Shown: positions 33,770 to 42,849, counted from the first letter of the stretch. The stretch is DNA of 64,000 nt from Flavobacterium soyangense (GCF_015277675.1 NZ_JADHEC010000002.1:116925-180924); one strand, 5' to 3'. Numbers and translations are program-made. Notes: a model not told the origin generated them from the letters alone.

Positions 33770-35431
33770 ATGACTGAAAAAGAATTACACGATTATTTAA
33801 AGACAAACTATCCCATCGAAAATGAAAAATGCGAGTGGAAAGAATTTAAGTCTTTAAAAAATTCTGTTTCAGGAAGTGCCGGTAATGATATAATTTCCTA
33901 TGTTTCTGCTATAGCAAATATGCAAGGCGGAAATTTGGTAATTGGAATTCAAGACAAAACGTTGAATATTGTTGGGATTCAAGATTTCTATGGTTATACA
34001 ATTGAGAATATCAGATTTAGAATTAATGGGAATCTTACGAATCTAAATGTTGAAGCATTTAGTGTTCAAGAATTCATTACATCTGACACAAAAAAAACGG
34101 TTTGGATATTCCATATCCCAAAACATCAATTCAGGTTACCGGTTTATGCTCATAAAAAAACTTGGCAACGAATAGATGATAATTTGGTTGAGATGACCAA
34201 AGCAAGATTGGATGCAATTCTTGAACAAGTTCAGATTAATGATGATTGGTCTAAAGTAATTATTCAAGAAGCAACTTTAGAAGATTTAGATTTAGAGGCC
34301 TTAAAAAAAGCTAGAGTTGAATTTAAAAAACGAAATCCTAAATATTCAGACGATGTTGACAATTGGAATGATGCGGATTTTTTAAATAAAGCCAAACTTA
34401 CGATTAAAGGAAAGATAACTAGAACAGCTCTAATTCTTTTAGGGAAAGATGAATCAGAACATTATTTAGGTTCTTCTGTGAAAATTCGATGGAATCTAAA
34501 AACGATTGATAATCAAGATAAAGATTTTGAGATATTTTCTATTCCTTTTTTATTATCTGTAGATGAAGTTTATAAAAAGATTAGAAATTTAAAATACCGC
34601 TATTTACGTGACGGCACATTGTTTCCGGATGAAGTTTTAAGGTATGAGCCATTTATAATAAGGGAGTCTTTAAACAATGCTATTGCACATCAGGACTATG
34701 CTAAAGGTGCAAGAATCAATGTTGTTGAATTTGAAGATGATCATTTAGTGTTTTCTAATTACGGTTCTTTTTTGCCAAAGTCAGTTGAGGATGTGGTTTT
34801 AAACGACACCCCTGAAGAAGTGTATCGGAATCCTTTTTTAGTTGAAGCAATGAAAAATTTGGATATGATTGAAACCCAAGGAGGAGGTATTCGAAAAATC
34901 TTTAACTTTCAGAAGCAACGTTTTTTTCCACTTCCGGATTATAATTTTGAGGATAGTAAGGTAAAAGTGACTATAACCGGTAAAATTTTAGATGAAAATT
35001 TTGCTAAAATTATTATCAAAAACTCAAATTTAGGTTTAGACGAAATCATTCTGTTAGATAAAGTTCAAAAACACAAAGAAATTTCGGAAAATGAATTTAA
35101 ACATCTAAAAAAATTAAAGTGTGTTGAAGGCAGAAGACCTAATATTTATTTGTCATATAATATTATTGAGTCTACAAATGATGAAGGCTTAAAAGTTGAA
35201 TATTTAGCCAATCGAAGTTTTGATGATTCACACTTTAAAGATATGATATTAGAGTATCTTAGAAAATTCGGAAGAACAAAACGTGATAAAATAGACAATT
35301 TAATTATTCCAAAACTTTCCGCTGTACTTACAGAAGAGAAAAAGAAAAAGAAGGTAGCTAATTTTCTTTTTTCCTTAGGGAAGGAGGGAAAAATAAAGTG
35401 TACACCTGGATATTATTGGGAATTAATTTAA
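33770..35431 (+). CDS. AlbA_2/Schlafen-type ATP-binding protein (COG2865-like)
   Basis: 553 residues from ATG 33770; an upstream TTG-initiated extension is unlikely. The AlbA_2 domain begins CEWKEFKS (about 21-28), continues with IISYVSAIANMQGGNLVIGI (41-60) and extends to about 150. A GHKL-type HATPase_c_4 region follows, with EPFIIRESLNNAIAHQDY and an NPFLVEAMKNLDMIETQGGGI stretch near 355-380. Winged-helix segments occupy the C-terminus (FDDSHFKDMILEYLRKFGR). Family members are predicted DNA-binding regulators or stress and defence proteins; none of this is demonstrated here. It is part of the accessory insertion between hemE and hemF. Confidence 0.82.
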   Translation: MTEKELHDYLKTNYPIENEKCEWKEFKSLKNSVSGSAGNDIISYVSAIANMQGGNLVIGIQDKTLNIVGIQDFYGYTIENIRFRINGNLTNLNVEAFSVQEFITSDTKKTVWIFHIPKHQFRLPVYAHKKTWQRIDDNLVEMTKARLDAILEQVQINDDWSKVIIQEATLEDLDLEALKKARVEFKKRNPKYSDDVDNWNDADFLNKAKLTIKGKITRTALILLGKDESEHYLGSSVKIRWNLKTIDNQDKDFEIFSIPFLLSVDEVYKKIRNLKYRYLRDGTLFPDEVLRYEPFIIRESLNNAIAHQDYAKGARINVVEFEDDHLVFSNYGSFLPKSVEDVVLNDTPEEVYRNPFLVEAMKNLDMIETQGGGIRKIFNFQKQRFFPLPDYNFEDSKVKVTITGKILDENFAKIIIKNSNLGLDEIILLDKVQKHKEISENEFKHLKKLKCVEGRRPNIYLSYNIIESTNDEGLKVEYLANRSFDDSHFKDMILEYLRKFGRTKRDKIDNLIIPKLSAVLTEEKKKKKVANFLFSLGKEGKIKCTPGYYWELI

Positions 35432-35439
35432 ATACTTTT

Positions 35440-35482
35440 AGTCACTTTTTAGTCATTTTTTAGTCACTTTTTAGTCACTTTT
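35440..35482. repeat. Four tandem AGTCAC/T-T5 repeats
   Basis: AGTCACTTTTT repeats about four times, the second unit reading AGTCAT, directly after the AlbA gene stop. Period about 11 bases, close to one helical turn. It lies 70-115 bases before hemF. Confidence 0.75.
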
Positions 35483-35554
35483 ATTTTTAAATCATTGTTT
35501 TATAGCGTTTTAGAAACAATTGTTAAAAAATAATTTAAACGCTTTTAACTTAAA

Positions 35555-36463
35555 ATGAAAAACAAATTCTACCAATACATACAAAACCTTCAAGACCAAA
35601 TCTGCAAAGGATTGGAAGATACTGATGAGACAGCTAAATTTCGTGAGGATATTTGGGAACGACCAGAAGGCGGAGGCGGACGAACACGTGTGATAGAAAA
35701 CGGAGCTGTTTTCGAAAAAGGTGGCGTCAATATTTCGGCAGTTCACGGGAAATTACCGGACAGTATGCAAAAACTAGTCAACGTTGGAGAGGCTGATTTT
35801 TTTGCCTGTGGATTGAGTTTGGTTTTGCATCCAAAAAGTCCAATGGTGCCAACGGTTCATGCTAATTGGCGCTATTTCGAAATGTACGATGATGATGGAA
35901 AAGTGATTCAGCAATGGTTTGGTGGCGGACAAGATTTAACGCCTTACTATTTGTTTGAGGAAGATGCAAAACATTTTCACCAAACCTGTAAAACTGCTTG
36001 CGACAAACACAATCTTGAGTTTTATCCAAAATATAAAAAACAATGTGATGCTTATTTTTGGAATGCGCATCGCAATGAAGGGCGAGGAATTGGCGGTCTG
36101 TTTTTTGATTATTGCAAAGCAAATGAGCAAATGTCAATGGAAAATTGGTTCAACTTTGTAACCGAAGTCGGTAACAGTTTTCTGGAAGCATATGTTCCAA
36201 TTGTCGAAAAAAGAAAAAAATTATTATATTCGGAAGCTAATAGAACTTGGCAGGAAATCCGTCGCGGTCGTTATGTGGAGTTTAATTTGGTGCACGACAA
36301 AGGCACCTTGTTTGGCTTAAAAACCAACGGCAGAATCGAAAGTATCTTAATGAGTTTGCCGCCACACGTTCAGTGGGTTTATGACCATCATCCTAAAAAA
36401 GGAAGTGAAGAAGAAAAATTAGTAGAAGTATTAGAGAATCCCAAAAATTGGATTGCAGATTGA
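35555..36463 (+). CDS. hemF: Coproporphyrinogen III oxidase, aerobic
   Basis: 302 residues. It oxidatively decarboxylates coproporphyrinogen III with O2. HemF landmarks are all present: GGGRTRVIENGAVFEKGGVN near residue 37, HPKSPMVPTVHANWRYFE, WFGGGQDLTPYY near 111 and HRNEGRGIGGLFFDY near 167. Together with HemJ it indicates an aerobic heme route. An anaerobic HemN was not seen in the window. hemB follows 93 bases later. Confidence 0.97.
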   Translation: MKNKFYQYIQNLQDQICKGLEDTDETAKFREDIWERPEGGGGRTRVIENGAVFEKGGVNISAVHGKLPDSMQKLVNVGEADFFACGLSLVLHPKSPMVPTVHANWRYFEMYDDDGKVIQQWFGGGQDLTPYYLFEEDAKHFHQTCKTACDKHNLEFYPKYKKQCDAYFWNAHRNEGRGIGGLFFDYCKANEQMSMENWFNFVTEVGNSFLEAYVPIVEKRKKLLYSEANRTWQEIRRGRYVEFNLVHDKGTLFGLKTNGRIESILMSLPPHVQWVYDHHPKKGSEEEKLVEVLENPKNWIAD

Positions 36464-36556
36464 TGATTAACAATTTCTGATTTCAGATTTTCTGTAATCA
36501 CTCATTTGTTTTTAAATCAAAAATCGACAATCGTTAATCTTAAATCAAAAATCATT

Positions 36557-37552
36557 ATGTTCCCACTACAAAGAGGCAGAAGATTACGCCAAAACGAATC
36601 CATTAGAAGTTTAGTTCGCGAAACTACATTAAGTCCAAGTGATTTTATGTTCCCGATGTTTATTGCAGAAGGAGAAAATGTAAAAATAGAAATTCCATCC
36701 ATGGTTGGGATTTACCGTCGTTCGATTGATTTAACCGTTGAAGAAGTCAAAGAACTTTTTGCTTTAGGAATTTGCGCCGTAAATATTTATGTAAAAGTGG
36801 ATGAATCCCTAAAAGACAATACAGGAAAAGAGGCTTGGAATCCTGATGGATTAATGCAGCGAGCCATCAAGGCCATCAAAACAGCCTGTCCAGAAATGAT
36901 TGTAATGCCTGATGTAGCTCTCGATCCTTATTCCATTTATGGTCACGACGGAATCATTGAAAACGGTGATGTTGCCAACGATGCCACCAATGAAGCTTTG
37001 GTAAAAATGGCTGTTTCCCACGCCCAGGCTGGTGCTGATTTTGTAGCTCCTTCGGATATGATGGACGGGCGCGTTTTGCGTTTGCGCCAAGGATTGGATG
37101 CGGCAGGATTTCAAAATGTGGGTATCATGAGTTATTCGGCCAAATATGCTTCGGCATTTTATGGTCCATTTCGTGATGCTTTAGGTAGTGCACCAAAAGA
37201 TGCAGATATAGTCGTTCCAAAAGACAAAAAAACCTACCAAATGGATTATGCCAACCGCATCGAAGCCATCAAAGAAGCCTTGATGGATGTTGAAGAAGGT
37301 GCCGATATGGTAATGGTAAAACCTGGAATTGCGTATCTTGACATCGTTCGCGAAGTTAAAAATGCTGTAAATGTTCCTGTAACTGTTTTCCACGTTTCTG
37401 GCGAATATGCCATGATTAAAGCCGCAGCTGAAAGAGGTTGGCTCGATCATGACAAGATTATGATGGAACAATTAATGTGTATAAAAAGGGCTGGAGCAAG
37501 TTTAATTTCGACTTATTTTGCTAAAGAAGCATCAATTATATTAAATAAATAA
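36557..37552 (+). CDS. hemB: Porphobilinogen synthase (delta-aminolevulinic acid dehydratase)
   Basis: 331 residues from ATG 36557 (MFPLQRGRRLRQNE). An in-frame TTG at 36506 would add 17 residues encoded by a simple AAATCAAAAATC-type repeat and is rejected. It condenses two 5-aminolevulinate molecules. The Schiff-base lysines are in SYSAKYASAFYGPFR and MVMVKPGIAYLD. In place of a cysteine-rich zinc site the DVALDPYSIYGHDG segment has Asp residues, pointing to the Mg-dependent type. The cytochrome c gene starts 2 bases after its stop. Confidence 0.96.
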   Translation: MFPLQRGRRLRQNESIRSLVRETTLSPSDFMFPMFIAEGENVKIEIPSMVGIYRRSIDLTVEEVKELFALGICAVNIYVKVDESLKDNTGKEAWNPDGLMQRAIKAIKTACPEMIVMPDVALDPYSIYGHDGIIENGDVANDATNEALVKMAVSHAQAGADFVAPSDMMDGRVLRLRQGLDAAGFQNVGIMSYSAKYASAFYGPFRDALGSAPKDADIVVPKDKKTYQMDYANRIEAIKEALMDVEEGADMVMVKPGIAYLDIVREVKNAVNVPVTVFHVSGEYAMIKAAAERGWLDHDKIMMEQLMCIKRAGASLISTYFAKEASIILNK

Positions 37553-37554
37553 AT

Positions 37555-37935
37555 ATGAGAAAAGTTCTATTTCTATTTGCTGTTTTAACATTTATATCTT
37601 GTAAAAAAGAGAGCGAAGAATCCTTTGGAAAACCCGAAACCACAACCGAAGTTCAAAAACCCGAAGAGTTAGGGAAGGCAATTTTTGAAGGAAAAGGCGC
37701 TTGCGTTGCATGTCACAAGCCAGATGTAAAACTCGTTGGGCCAAGTTTGCAAGACATTGCCAAAATCTACAAAGACAAAAACGGCGATATGGTTACATTC
37801 CTTAAAGGCGAAGGCGAACCCATAGTTGATCCAACGCAATATGAAGTGATGAAAGTTAATTTTGCTGTAACAAAGACTTTTTCGGATGAAGAATTAAAAG
37901 CCTTGGAAGCCTATGTTTATTCACATTTAAAATAA
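37555..37935 (+). CDS. Lipoprotein c-type cytochrome (class I)
   Basis: 126 residues. A signal peptide ends in a lipobox FISC (Cys16), so it is membrane-anchored by lipid. After a Lys/Glu/Thr-rich linker comes a single heme c site CVACH (C50, C53, H54). A Met near 99 (YEVMKVN) is the likely sixth ligand. It is an electron carrier in the periplasm or at the membrane surface. It begins 2 bases after hemB and ends the heme transcript before an RNA-like element and a terminator. Confidence 0.9.
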   Translation: MRKVLFLFAVLTFISCKKESEESFGKPETTTEVQKPEELGKAIFEGKGACVACHKPDVKLVGPSLQDIAKIYKDKNGDMVTFLKGEGEPIVDPTQYEVMKVNFAVTKTFSDEELKALEAYVYSHLK

Positions 37936-37961
37936 TTGTTTTCCAGAGTTTGTCGAAGGAT

Positions 37962-38037
37962 TAGGAGCTATTCCTGCTATCCGCTTTATCTTTGCGGTTG
38001 AACTCCGGCCACAAAGGATGTCGCTTCCATCAGGACT
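37962..38037 (+). ncRNA. Candidate structured RNA (flavo-1-like intergenic motif)
   Basis: The segment starts TTAGGAGCTATTCCTGC, continues TATCCGC, has a variable hairpin (CTTTG ... CAAAG around 37990-38015) and ends GATGTCGCTTCCATCAGGAC. From memory this conserved block order recurs across flavobacterial genomes and resembles the flavo-1 motif. I could not check it against the covariance model. It lies between the cytochrome gene and a terminator hairpin. Confidence 0.45.
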
Positions 38038-38039
38038 AA

Positions 38040-38081
38040 AAAACACAAAACCACTCGCTTTCCCGAATGGTTTTGTGTTTT
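38040..38081. terminator. Bidirectional terminator hairpin
   Basis: AAAACACAAAACCA (38040-38053) pairs perfectly with TGGTTTTGTGTTTT (38068-38081). It separates the plus-strand heme series from the convergent methyltransferase gene, and T-rich arms serve both directions. Confidence 0.7.
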
Positions 38082-38113
38082 GTAGAAACCAATATCTTGA
38101 CGTTCTTAGTTTT

Positions 38114-38821
38114 TTATTTTATACCACCAAAAGCACCAAAGCAACTGTTTTTATGTAAAATTTCCGTTGTCGAAAAGCCTATCTTTTTCATTAAATCTAA
38201 TTGATAATTCATTGACCTTGGAGTATCTTCTTTTTCAATATAATCAAAAACTTTCTGTTGGTATTTTTCGCCTCCTTGTTGCTTTAAATAACTGCCATAC
38301 ATTTTCCAAACCAATTCATTGACAGATGAATTTTCTTGAAAAATTAAATCAGAAATCATCAAACAACCACCTGGTTTTAGACAGTCAAATAATTTTTTAA
38401 AAACAAATTCCCAATCTGAATCTTCTCTCAAATGATGTAAAACTGCACCTGCCAAAATAATATCAAAATGATTTTTTGGTAACTGCACGTCTCGAATGTC
38501 GCCTTGTATTGCTTTTATATTTCCAGAAGTAACTTCTGCAACTCGTTGTTGTGCTTTATCCAACATATTTTGACTTAAATCTATCAAAGTGCAATTTAAG
38601 TTTGTCAATTTTGATAACATTTTTAAGCTGTAATTTCCAGCTCCGCATCCCAAATCCAAAAGGGACGTTGCATTTGGATTTATTGCTTTTGCAGCGGAAG
38701 TTAATAGTTCCAAAGAAAGTGTTGCGTCTATCGTAGCGACCTGACCAGTTTCTATGTTCGAAAAACGTTCTACCTCATTATCGAAGCGTTCTCTAATTTC
38801 TGTAACTGTTGATTTTTTCAT
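38114..38821 (-). CDS. Class I SAM-dependent methyltransferase
   Basis: 235 residues. Motif I is LLDLGCGAGNYSL (about residues 60-72), motif II LIDLSQNMLDKA, then DIILAGAVLHHL and PGGCLMISDL. The fold is that of small-molecule methyltransferases; the substrate is unknown. It is transcribed divergently from a LysR gene over an 85-base gap, which is typical of a regulator and its target. Confidence 0.88.
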   Translation of the reverse strand: MKKSTVTEIRERFDNEVERFSNIETGQVATIDATLSLELLTSAAKAINPNATSLLDLGCGAGNYSLKMLSKLTNLNCTLIDLSQNMLDKAQQRVAEVTSGNIKAIQGDIRDVQLPKNHFDIILAGAVLHHLREDSDWEFVFKKLFDCLKPGGCLMISDLIFQENSSVNELVWKMYGSYLKQQGGEKYQQKVFDYIEKEDTPRSMNYQLDLMKKIGFSTTEILHKNSCFGAFGGIK

Positions 38822-38906
38822 GATGCTTATTTTTTACAAACCTATAATTTTTATATATGACTTAAAAATGCTTATTTTGTCATTGTTTAATACTAAAAAA
38901 GTATTT

Positions 38907-39788
38907 ATGGAATTGCGACATTTAAAATATTTCTTGAAACTTGCCGAAGAGTTGAGCTTTATTCGTGCTGCAGAAAAATTATTTATTTCGCAACCACCAC
39001 TGAGTCGCCAAATCAAAGAATTAGAAATCGAGATTGGAGCGCAACTTTTTGAGCGCAATAACAAACGTGTTGCTCTTACCGAAGCTGGAAAATTTTATGA
39101 AAAAGAAATGCGAGAAGTATTTAGAAACATAGAACGCATCAATATAAAAACCAAACAAATAAGTGAAAATCAAAGTGGAGAATTTCGAATTGCTTACGTA
39201 AGTTCAACATTTTCAGGAGACATTTCGACTTTAATTCAATTTTTGTCAAAGGAATATCCCTTTGTAAATTTTCGATTATATGAAGTGCCCACTGTAAAAC
39301 AAATCAAAGCGTTAGAAGAATTTAAAATTGATTTAGGTATTATTCGTGCGCCTTTAAATTCGCACAAAATAGCTGCCCAACTTTGGTTCAAAGATAGTTT
39401 TTCATTGGTGTTCAACAAAAATCTATATCCAATCCAATCTGAACAGGAAATCAAAAATTTAGATGAAACAACATTTGTCTTTTTTAACAAAGATTATTCT
39501 CCTCAGTATTATAATAACTTATTAGAAATCTGTGCTCATTTTGGTTTTGTACCAAAAGTTGTACATGAGTCGAATAACATTTCTTCGATTATACAATTAG
39601 TCAAAAACGGGTTAGGAGTTTCGATTGTTCCAACTAATATTTTAAAAAGTCACAATTATCCCGAAATAGGATATATTGAAATAAAATCAGTAAATCTTTT
39701 TACGGACATTTTGTTAGTTACACCAAGAGAACATCAGTCTGAAATTGCTCAAAAAGCGATTGATTTTTTAATTAAAAAACAGCAATAG
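38907..39788 (+). CDS. LysR family transcriptional regulator
   Basis: 293 residues from ATG 38907 (MELRHLKYFLKLAEEL); an upstream in-frame start would read into the divergent gene and is rejected. The N-terminal winged HTH is clear (SFIRAAEKLFISQPPLSRQIKELE, about 19-42). The remainder is the periplasmic-binding-protein-like effector domain. The effector is unknown. The likely target is the divergent methyltransferase at 38114, plus itself. Confidence 0.9.
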   Translation: MELRHLKYFLKLAEELSFIRAAEKLFISQPPLSRQIKELEIEIGAQLFERNNKRVALTEAGKFYEKEMREVFRNIERINIKTKQISENQSGEFRIAYVSSTFSGDISTLIQFLSKEYPFVNFRLYEVPTVKQIKALEEFKIDLGIIRAPLNSHKIAAQLWFKDSFSLVFNKNLYPIQSEQEIKNLDETTFVFFNKDYSPQYYNNLLEICAHFGFVPKVVHESNNISSIIQLVKNGLGVSIVPTNILKSHNYPEIGYIEIKSVNLFTDILLVTPREHQSEIAQKAIDFLIKKQQ

Positions 39789-39821
39789 CTGCTTTACAAT
39801 TTATTTTAGTATATTTATCTA

Positions 39822-40292
39822 ATGAAAAATTGTCAGATAAAAACACCTTTAGGAATCGCTAAAATTGTTGGCGATGAAAATGGCATTTCCTTAATTTCTG
39901 TTACCGATGAAGGAGAAACTTCAGCAACAATTCCAATTATTCTACAAGAAGCCGTTTCCCAACTCAACGAGTATTTTGATGGAAAAAGAATCAATTTCAC
40001 CTTTAAATTAAATCCTGCCGGAACTGAATTTCAGCAAAAAGTTTGGAAAGGGTTACTAGAAATTCCTTTTGGAAAAACAATGTCGTATTTGCAATTGTCC
40101 AAGAAATTGGGAGATGTCAAAGCGATTCGTGCCGTGGCTTCGGCCAATGGAGAAAACCCATTATGGATTGTAATTCCGTGTCACAGAGTTATTGGAACTG
40201 ATGGTTCGCTCACGGGTTATGCTGGAGGTTTATGGCGAAAAAAATGGTTGTTGGAACAAGAAAATCCTACGACACAACAAAGTTTGTTTTAA
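39822..40292 (+). CDS. ogt: Methylated-DNA--protein-cysteine methyltransferase
   Basis: 156 residues. It repairs O6-alkylguanine by suicide transfer to the active-site Cys in IPCHRVIG (C120). The HTH segment TEFQQKVWKGLLEIPFGKTMSY (split here by family numbering near 68-90) and the C-terminal GYAGGLWRKKWLLEQE are standard. It is short because it lacks an Ada N-terminal domain, so Ogt type is preferred. Confidence 0.93.
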   Translation: MKNCQIKTPLGIAKIVGDENGISLISVTDEGETSATIPIILQEAVSQLNEYFDGKRINFTFKLNPAGTEFQQKVWKGLLEIPFGKTMSYLQLSKKLGDVKAIRAVASANGENPLWIVIPCHRVIGTDGSLTGYAGGLWRKKWLLEQENPTTQQSLF

Positions 40293-40299
40293 AAAAGTT

Positions 40300-40420
40300 G
40301 CCACTAATTAGCACGAATTTCTTTATATTCGTAAATAATTACTTTCAATTTACAAAGACTAACATTTTTTTGTGTAAATTCGTGTTATTCGTAACAAATG
40401 AAAATCCGCTTCATCAGGGT
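40300..40420. repeat. Intergenic imperfect inverted repeat with AGCACGAATTT / AAATTCGTGTTA arms
   Basis: The gap between ogt and the exonuclease gene contains TAGCACGAATTTC near 40310 and GTAAATTCGTGTTA near 40375, roughly inverted. It has the look of a degenerate intergenic repeat; no gene is seen. Confidence 0.4.
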
Positions 40421-40435
40421 CCCAATATTTAACTT

Positions 40436-41149
40436 ATGATAGAAAAAATCAACCTCAACAACATTCTATTTCTTGATATCGAAACCGTTCCGGAAGTAGC
40501 CGATTTCAATTCTTTGGATGATGAAATGAAGGGACTATGGGAGCACAAAACCCAATACCAACGCAAAGACGAATACACTCCCGAGGATTTTTATGAACGA
40601 GCCGGAATTTGGGCCGAATTTGGAAAAATTGTTTGTATTTCTGTTGGTTATTTTACCATTAAAGGAGATATTCGGAATTTTCGTGTGACTTCTTTTTTTG
40701 GTGACGAAAAGAAAATTCTGCACGATTTCATCAATCTTTTGAACAATTATTTCAACCAGCCACAAAACGTTTTGTGCGGACATAATGCCAAAGAATTCGA
40801 CATTCCTTTTATCGCCCGTCGAATGATTATCAACAACATTGCCATTCCCAATAAACTCAATTTATTTGGAAAAAAGCCTTGGGAAATTCCACATTTAGAC
40901 ACTTTAGAATTGTGGAAATTTGGCGATTATAAACATTATACTTCCTTAAAATTAATGTGCAAAGTACTCGGAATCCCTTCTCCTAAAGGCGATATTGACG
41001 GTAGTCAAGTAGGTCACGTTTTTTATGTGGAAAAAGATATTGACAGAATCGTAACCTATTGTGAGAAAGACACCATTGCCGTGGCACAGATTTTCCTTAG
41101 ACTTCGACGGGAAGATTTGTTGATTGAGGAAGAGATTATTCACGTTTAA
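40436..41149 (+). CDS. 3'-5' exonuclease, PolB-exonuclease-like (DnaQ fold)
   Basis: 237 residues. DEDD exonuclease motifs: FLDIETVPE (D14, E16), LCGHNAKEFDIPFI (Exo II region, near 114-127) and YCEKDTIAVAQIF (Exo III Asp, near 208-220). It matches the family of predicted exonucleases related to DNA polymerase B proofreading domains. Its cellular role is not established. It appears monocistronic. Confidence 0.88.
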   Translation: MIEKINLNNILFLDIETVPEVADFNSLDDEMKGLWEHKTQYQRKDEYTPEDFYERAGIWAEFGKIVCISVGYFTIKGDIRNFRVTSFFGDEKKILHDFINLLNNYFNQPQNVLCGHNAKEFDIPFIARRMIINNIAIPNKLNLFGKKPWEIPHLDTLELWKFGDYKHYTSLKLMCKVLGIPSPKGDIDGSQVGHVFYVEKDIDRIVTYCEKDTIAVAQIFLRLRREDLLIEEEIIHV

Positions 41150-41221
41150 GATTCTTTATTGACAGTGCAATTGCCATTTGAGATTGCAATTCATTTATTA
41201 CATTTACAAAAATTATAGATT

Positions 41222-42661
41222 ATGGTATTGAGTAGATTTTGGTTGGTAATTTTCATTTCTTCAATTGTATTTGTGATTTTCAGTTTGTTTTCTGGTAGCA
41301 GTTATACAATTGACCATGTTTTAAACGGAAAAAAAGACGATCCTATTTTAATTTCTGAAAAATATATCGATCAGATTCCTGCTTTTATAAAAGACAGCAT
41401 CAATAAATCTCAAGAAAAAACCTTTGTTATCAATAGAGACACGCTAAATGCCGATACAACCTATGTCTATAAAAATAAAACCGTCAAAATTTTTAGTGGT
41501 GTTCAAAAATCTGATGGTTTATTGCCCACTTGCAAAAGCACTTTACTTGATTTAATCTTGCCGCTTATGGCATATTTGGCTTTTTTCTGTGGCTTGATGG
41601 AGCTTTTAATCATTTCTGGAGCCTCTGAAAAATTAGCAAAAGGATTGAGTCCGGTATTCGTAAAAGTGTTTCCAAGTATTCCCAAAAATCACCCGTCGAT
41701 TTCCTATATGACCTTGAATTTTGCTGCAAACTTCTTGGGATTGGATTCTGCCGCGACACCTTTCGGATTAAAAGCTATGGAAAGTTTGCAGGAACTGAAT
41801 ACCGACAAAGATCGAGCGAGCGATGCCCAAATTATGTTCCTTTGTTTACACGCATCAGGCTTAACTTTAATAGCAACTTCTATAATTGGTTACCGTGCCG
41901 CAGCCAATGCAAGCAACCCTGCCGATGTGATGTTGCCATGTATTATCACCTCTTTTATTGGTACAATTGCTGCTTTTCTTATCGTTGGAATTAAACAAAA
42001 AATTAATTTCAAAAGTGCTTCTTTAGTAATAACATTAATGGTGTTAATTGCTGCAATTGTTGGTTTGTTAATGTATGTAAACCATCTGGATTTAATAGGT
42101 AAAAACTATTTTACGGCTAATCTTTCAGCGTTAATATTAGTAGGAATTATTGTTTTTACTTTGATATTTTCGTTTATCAAGGAGAAAAAATTCACAGAAG
42201 CCAATACAACTGTTTATGAATCTTTTGTAGCAGGAGCCAATAATGGTGTTAAAACAGGTGTAACTATTTTTCCATATGTTTTAGGAATGTTAGTGGCAAT
42301 TTCTTTGTTCAGAAACAGTGGGTTGTTTGAAATTATCAGCAACTGGGTTGCTTTTGCTTTCTCTAATATGGGAGTAAGTAAAGAAATCACCGATGCTTTG
42401 CCGGTCGCATTACTAAGACCTTTTAGTTCTGCGGGATCAAGAGGGTTTTTGATAGATTCGATGAATACATTTGGCGCCGATTCAATGACTGGAAGACTAA
42501 GCAGTATTTTTCAATGCAGTGCCGAAAGCACTTTTTATGTGATTGCGGTTTATTTTGGTTCAGTTAATATAAAAAACACCCGATACGCTTTAGGAACGAT
42601 GCTTATAGTTGACTTGATTTGTGTAATTACGGCAATTTTTGTGGCGAGTTGGTTTTTTTAG
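41222..42661 (+). CDS. Nucleoside-recognition (GATE) membrane protein, SpmA-SpmB-like fusion
   Basis: 479 residues, about ten hydrophobic segments, with two GATE domains. The first half contains FFCGLMELLIISGASEK and LNFAANFLGLDSAATPFGLKA, as in SpmA. The second half contains VAGANNGVKTGVTIFPYVLGML and ALLRPFSSAGSRGFLID, as in SpmB. An additional soluble loop at about 25-85 follows the first helix. Bacteroidota commonly have this fused form; the transported substrate is unknown. Confidence 0.85.
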   Translation: MVLSRFWLVIFISSIVFVIFSLFSGSSYTIDHVLNGKKDDPILISEKYIDQIPAFIKDSINKSQEKTFVINRDTLNADTTYVYKNKTVKIFSGVQKSDGLLPTCKSTLLDLILPLMAYLAFFCGLMELLIISGASEKLAKGLSPVFVKVFPSIPKNHPSISYMTLNFAANFLGLDSAATPFGLKAMESLQELNTDKDRASDAQIMFLCLHASGLTLIATSIIGYRAAANASNPADVMLPCIITSFIGTIAAFLIVGIKQKINFKSASLVITLMVLIAAIVGLLMYVNHLDLIGKNYFTANLSALILVGIIVFTLIFSFIKEKKFTEANTTVYESFVAGANNGVKTGVTIFPYVLGMLVAISLFRNSGLFEIISNWVAFAFSNMGVSKEITDALPVALLRPFSSAGSRGFLIDSMNTFGADSMTGRLSSIFQCSAESTFYVIAVYFGSVNIKNTRYALGTMLIVDLICVITAIFVASWFF

Positions 42662-42723
42662 AACAGAAAAATATGAATCATTTATTAAGAAAGTTAATTT
42701 TTTTATAGGTCGGTAACATTTGT

Positions 42724-42849
42724 ATGTGGATTTATTATGGAGGTGATAAGAAGATTGAGGATGTTGCTAAAGAAGATAATGAGATTTTGGGATTAATAGT
42801 AACAGTAATTTTAGTCGTTTTAATTTATTTTCTTTTAAATAATTTATAA
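42724..42849 (+). CDS. Candidate small membrane peptide (41 residues)
   Basis: A short reading frame in the gap before the fumarase gene. It has a charged N-terminal part (GGDKKIEDVAKEDNE) and a hydrophobic C-terminal helix (LGLIVTVILVVLIYFLL, residues 22-38). It could be a real single-pass peptide or the remnant of a larger gene: upstream, ATG 42672 opens another frame that stops after 11 codons at a T-run, a possible frameshift site. Expression is unproven. Confidence 0.3.
   Translation: MWIYYGGDKKIEDVAKEDNEILGLIVTVILVVLIYFLLNNL

Noticed and set aside
35440..35482. CRISPR or VNTR-coding repeat
   Set aside because: Units of about 11 bases without spacers and outside any gene; a simple tandem repeat.
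36506..36556. Seventeen-codon N-terminal extension of HemB from a TTG
   Set aside because: Encoded by a duplicated AAATCAAAAATC-like spacer; HemB homologues begin at the MFPLQRGRRLR methionine.
37962..38037. tRNA-like element
   Set aside because: No cloverleaf, T-loop GTTCRA or acceptor pairing; block structure fits a different intergenic RNA family.
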